A program made the translations under genes and the position numbers. 8,380 nt of DNA, taken from NCBI GenBank assembly GCA_007121115.1, contig SKMI01000105.1, positions 1-8,380 of the forward strand, in the 5' to 3' direction. Each line of letters begins with the position of its first letter. The stretch's first letter is position 1. Shown here one piece after another: positions 6,489 through 8,380 of this stretch. Below the pieces are notes generated by a model. That model saw nothing but the letters and a program-made list of their open reading frames with translations. It did not search any database and had not been told where the DNA came from. Source of the DNA: Paracoccaceae bacterium. GTDB lineage: Bacteria > Pseudomonadota > Alphaproteobacteria > Rhodobacterales > Rhodobacteraceae.

Positions 6489-7412
6489 TTAGGCGTTGGC
6501 GGGGCGGGTGGCATCGCCGCCCTGGGCGATGGCCCAGTCGGCGTTGGTGCGGATGCCGCCGAGGGGGAAGAAATGCACCCGCTCCACCGCAAAATCCGGA
6601 TGCGCGGCCTTGTGCCGGGCCAGATCGCGGACGAGGTCGGTGGGCTCGAACGGCAGCAGCAGCTTTGTCACATCCTTGGCGCGCTTCTGCAGCACCTTCA
6701 TCGAGGGGCCGACCCCGCAGGCCACGGCGAAGCGGATCAGCGTCTGCAGCTTCGCCGGTCCCGCCACGCCGATATGCACCGGCAGGTCGATGCCCTCGGC
6801 GCGCAGCCGGTCGGTCCAGGCGATGATCGGCGCGGCCTCGAAGGCGAACTGGGTGACGATCGCCATGGGCACGCCGCTTTCGCGTGCGAAGGTCGCCTTC
6901 TGGCGCAGCGCCTCCATCACCACCCGCTCGCCGCCCTTGGGATCGATGTCGCGGTTGCCCTCGGGGTGGCCGGCCACGTGCAGGCGCTCGAACCCGTCGA
7001 ACAGCCCGGTTTCGGCCAGTTGCAGGGCGTTGTCATAGTCGCCATGCGGCGTGCTGACACCGCCGCCCAGCAGCAGCGCCTGTTTCACATCGGCTTCGCC
7101 CCGGTAGCGCGCCACCCAGTCGGCCAGCATGGCGCGGCCGGTGATGATGCGGGCGGGGAAGTGCGGCATCGGCTCCATCCCCTCGGCGCGCAGGCGCGCG
7201 GCGGTGGCGACCATGTCGGCGATAGGCGTGCCCTCGATATGCGCGATGTAGACGCGGGTGCCCGCAGGCAGCAGGTCGCGGAAATCGGCGACCTTTTCGG
7301 CGGTGCGGGGCATCACCTCGATGGAATAGCCCTGCAGCAGTGCCGCCACCTCGGGCGAAGCCGGCGCGCCAACCTGCGGCGACGGGGTGCGGCGGAAATT
7401 CAGCAGCGCCAT
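6489..7412 (-). CDS. Divergent methylenetetrahydrofolate reductase-like protein (MetF family)
   Basis: A 307-residue protein related to MetF, the flavin enzyme that interconverts methylene- and methyl-tetrahydrofolate. By eye, YSIEVMP (29-35) matches the MetF segment with catalytic Glu28 (here Glu32), GHPEGN (148-153) matches the YPEVHPEA region, and VTQFAFE (186-192) matches ITQFFFD with folate-binding Gln183 (here Gln188). The equivalent of the LRGD loop reads LLGGG (114-118), so the Asp120 of E. coli MetF appears to be absent. The frame opens at an ATG at 7436, but the ATG at 7412 has GGGAG 6 nt upstream and is preferred. Coupling with the downstream methyltransferase suggests oxidation of methyl-tetrahydrofolate from demethylation rather than methionine synthesis; that direction is inference. 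Family membership is fairly secure, activity less so. Confidence 0.8.
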   Translation of the reverse strand: MALLNFRRTPSPQVGAPASPEVAALLQGYSIEVMPRTAEKVADFRDLLPAGTRVYIAHIEGTPIADMVATAARLRAEGMEPMPHFPARIITGRAMLADWVARYRGEADVKQALLLGGGVSTPHGDYDNALQLAETGLFDGFERLHVAGHPEGNRDIDPKGGERVVMEALRQKATFARESGVPMAIVTQFAFEAAPIIAWTDRLRAEGIDLPVHIGVAGPAKLQTLIRFAVACGVGPSMKVLQKRAKDVTKLLLPFEPTDLVRDLARHKAAHPDFAVERVHFFPLGGIRTNADWAIAQGGDATRPANA

Positions 7413-7417
7413 GGCTC

Positions 7418-7423
7418 TCTCCC
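7418..7423 (-). promoter_or_regulatory. Shine-Dalgarno site of the MetF-like gene
   Basis: GGGAGA on the minus strand just before the ATG at 7412 (5-6 nt spacing). It decides the start in favour of MALLNFRR over the ATG 24 bp upstream, which has no comparable site. The remaining 170 bp up to the porin terminator hold no gene that I can support; they should carry the promoter of the two-gene folate unit, but no clear -35/-10 pair is visible. Confidence 0.7.
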
Positions 7424-7512
7424 AGATGTGCCTCATGCCTGCCTTTCGCGCAGAGAGGGGTGGTTTCCGTGCGCCCTCATACGCCCGGCCACGCGGGGCT
7501 GAGGGCGTTTTC

Positions 7513-7539
7513 GCGACATTTCCGCCCCCGCCTGCGACA
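7513..7539. repeat. Direct repeat GCGACA with 21-bp period upstream of the MetF-like gene
   Basis: GCGACA occurs at 7513-7518 and 7534-7539 (TGTCGC on the minus strand), exactly 21 bp apart, which is two helical turns. It lies about 100-125 bp upstream of the MetF-like start, where an activator could bind. Six-base repeats are common in GC-rich DNA, so this is only a candidate operator. Confidence 0.2.
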
Positions 7540-7594
7540 GTGGCGCCGATATCGCCGAATGGCGTGCCGTAGCGGCCACAGGGGCGCGCGCGGC

Positions 7595-7630
7595 AAAGAA
7601 AACGCCCCCGACCGCGCTGGGCCGGGGGCG
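7595..7630 (-). terminator. Intrinsic terminator of the outer-membrane protein gene
   Basis: On the minus strand, 8-bp perfect arms CGCCCCCG (7630-7623) and CGGGGGCG (7610-7603) extend inward by three more pairs, one of them G-T, leaving a 6-nt loop. They are followed directly by TTTTCTTT (7602-7595). It begins 22 bp after the porin stop codon. This separates the porin transcript from the folate unit downstream. Confidence 0.88.
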
Positions 7631-7652
7631 CCTGATACCGTGGTGCGCGCGC

Positions 7653-8380
7653 TCAGAAGCGGAAGGCCGCGCCGACGCGAACTTCATGCGTGCGCAGGCG
7701 GCTTTCAGGTCCCCGGGGCACCGTACGCTCTACGGAAAACTCTTCCATCATTCCGCCGTTCCCGAAGGAGGTCGTGCCGAAGTCCGTGAAGCGATATTCG
7801 CCGCGGATCGTCCAGCCGCCTTCCAGCGCCTGCTCCACGCCCGCGCCAATGGTCCAGCCGGTGCGCGTTTCCGAGAACTCGTCGAACCCGTCAGTTGCGG
7901 TATACCGCCCCATGGCCACACCGGCGGTGCCATAGATCAGCGTGCGGTCCAGTGCATACCCGGCACGCCCCCGCAGCGAGCCGGAGGTGCGCAGGCGCGT
8001 TTCCCACTGCGATGCGACGTCCGTTAGCATCGCATCACCATTATTCACTCTATTCATGGACGGTGAGCCCGTTCCGGTCACGCGGTTGTATCCCAGATCA
8101 CCCTCGACCCCGAGGACGACGTTGTTGTCCAGCTGGAAGTTGTAGCCTGCGAACCCGAACACCCCGGCGCCGGAGCCATCGGCATTGAAGGTCGGGTTCA
8201 GGGAAACCCGGTCGCGCGTGTTTGTCATGCCCACGCCCAGGCCGGCATAGGCGCCTGTCCAGTTAAAGACCGGGGTAAAGTCCCGGGCCTCGGCCGGAGC
8301 GGTTTCGATCTGCGGCTCAACCACCGGCTCGGCAAACTTGTCGGCGCTCGCGGCGCCCGCGCTCAGCGCCAGGATTGAAA
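7653..8380 (-). CDS. Small outer-membrane beta-barrel protein (Omp25/Omp31-like), 5' end cut off
   Basis: The frame is open to the right edge, so the start lies outside; 241 residues are visible. The first visible residues, SILALSAGAASA, read as the end of a Sec signal peptide, with cleavage likely after ASA before DKFAEP. A Pro/Glu-rich stretch (AEPVVEPQIETAPAEA) follows, then FNWTGAYAGLGVGM, the usual entry into the barrel of this porin family. Alternating strands such as FGFAGYNFQL, VVLGVEGDLGYN, SLRGRAGYAL, LIYGTAGVAMG, WTIGAGVEQAL and WTIRGEYRFTDFG suggest an eight-strand barrel. The chain ends RVGAAFRF with the C-terminal Phe recognised by the Bam machinery. The in-frame GTG at 8324 would lose the signal peptide and is rejected as start. 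Ligand and function are unknown; such proteins often help envelope integrity. Confidence 0.85.
   Translation of the reverse strand, partial: SILALSAGAASADKFAEPVVEPQIETAPAEARDFTPVFNWTGAYAGLGVGMTNTRDRVSLNPTFNADGSGAGVFGFAGYNFQLDNNVVLGVEGDLGYNRVTGTGSPSMNRVNNGDAMLTDVASQWETRLRTSGSLRGRAGYALDRTLIYGTAGVAMGRYTATDGFDEFSETRTGWTIGAGVEQALEGGWTIRGEYRFTDFGTTSFGNGGMMEEFSVERTVPRGPESRLRTHEVRVGAAFRF

Noticed and set aside
7413..7436. Longer start of the MetF-like gene at the ATG at 7436
   Set aside because: It has no ribosome site, whereas the ATG at 7412 has GGGAG at good spacing.
7437..7594. Possible small gene between the MetF-like gene and the porin terminator
   Set aside because: Short frames exist on both strands, but none has a ribosome site or a composition unlike noise.
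8322..8324. Start of the outer-membrane protein at an in-frame GTG at 8324
   Set aside because: The frame continues upstream through an evident signal peptide end and cleavage site to the window edge, so the true start lies outside.

Overview
The window looks like chromosomal DNA of a high-GC alphaproteobacterium, most likely Rhodobacteraceae (roseobacter/Rhodobacter type). This rests on base composition, the ugp gene order, the paired tetrahydrofolate-methyl genes and a small Omp25-like porin. It is recognition from memory, not a database result. Nearly every base is coding. Six genes are complete and two run off the ends.

Left part (1-4468, minus strand): a complete ugpB-ugpA-ugpE-ugpC operon for ABC import of sn-glycerol-3-phosphate and glycerophosphodiesters, followed by the first 57 codons of a glycerophosphodiester phosphodiesterase (ugpQ) cut by the left edge. 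UgpB captures substrate in the periplasm, UgpA and UgpE form the channel, UgpC hydrolyses ATP, and UgpQ would split imported diesters into glycerol-3-phosphate and an alcohol. An 18-bp site matching the E. coli Pho-box consensus at 15 of 18 positions lies upstream of ugpB, pointing to PhoB control under phosphate limitation. A very strong hairpin followed by four T sits between ugpB and ugpA, which would let the binding protein be made in excess over the membrane parts.

Middle (4480-5496): a divergent LysR-family regulator shares the AT-rich intergenic region with ugpB. An 8-bp inverted repeat flanks its start region. A short perfect hairpin separates its 3' end from the next, convergent gene.

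Right part (5497-7412, minus strand): a two-gene unit encoding a divergent methylenetetrahydrofolate reductase-like protein and a methyltetrahydrofolate:corrinoid methyltransferase-like protein (AcsE/MtgA/CmuB type). Together they suggest entry of methyl groups from a corrinoid-dependent demethylation into the folate C1 pool. No corrinoid protein or substrate methyltransferase is visible in the window. Both proteins have features worth a look: an Arg/Gly-rich tail on the methyltransferase, and a glycine where MetF carries a catalytic aspartate.

Right end (7595-8380, minus strand): a small outer-membrane beta-barrel protein cut by the right edge within its signal peptide, with a textbook intrinsic terminator. 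I see no mobile elements, CRISPR arrays, tRNAs or rRNAs. Most of the window is ordinary. The less explored parts are the C1 pair and its possible link to phosphodiester (for example glycerophosphocholine) use.
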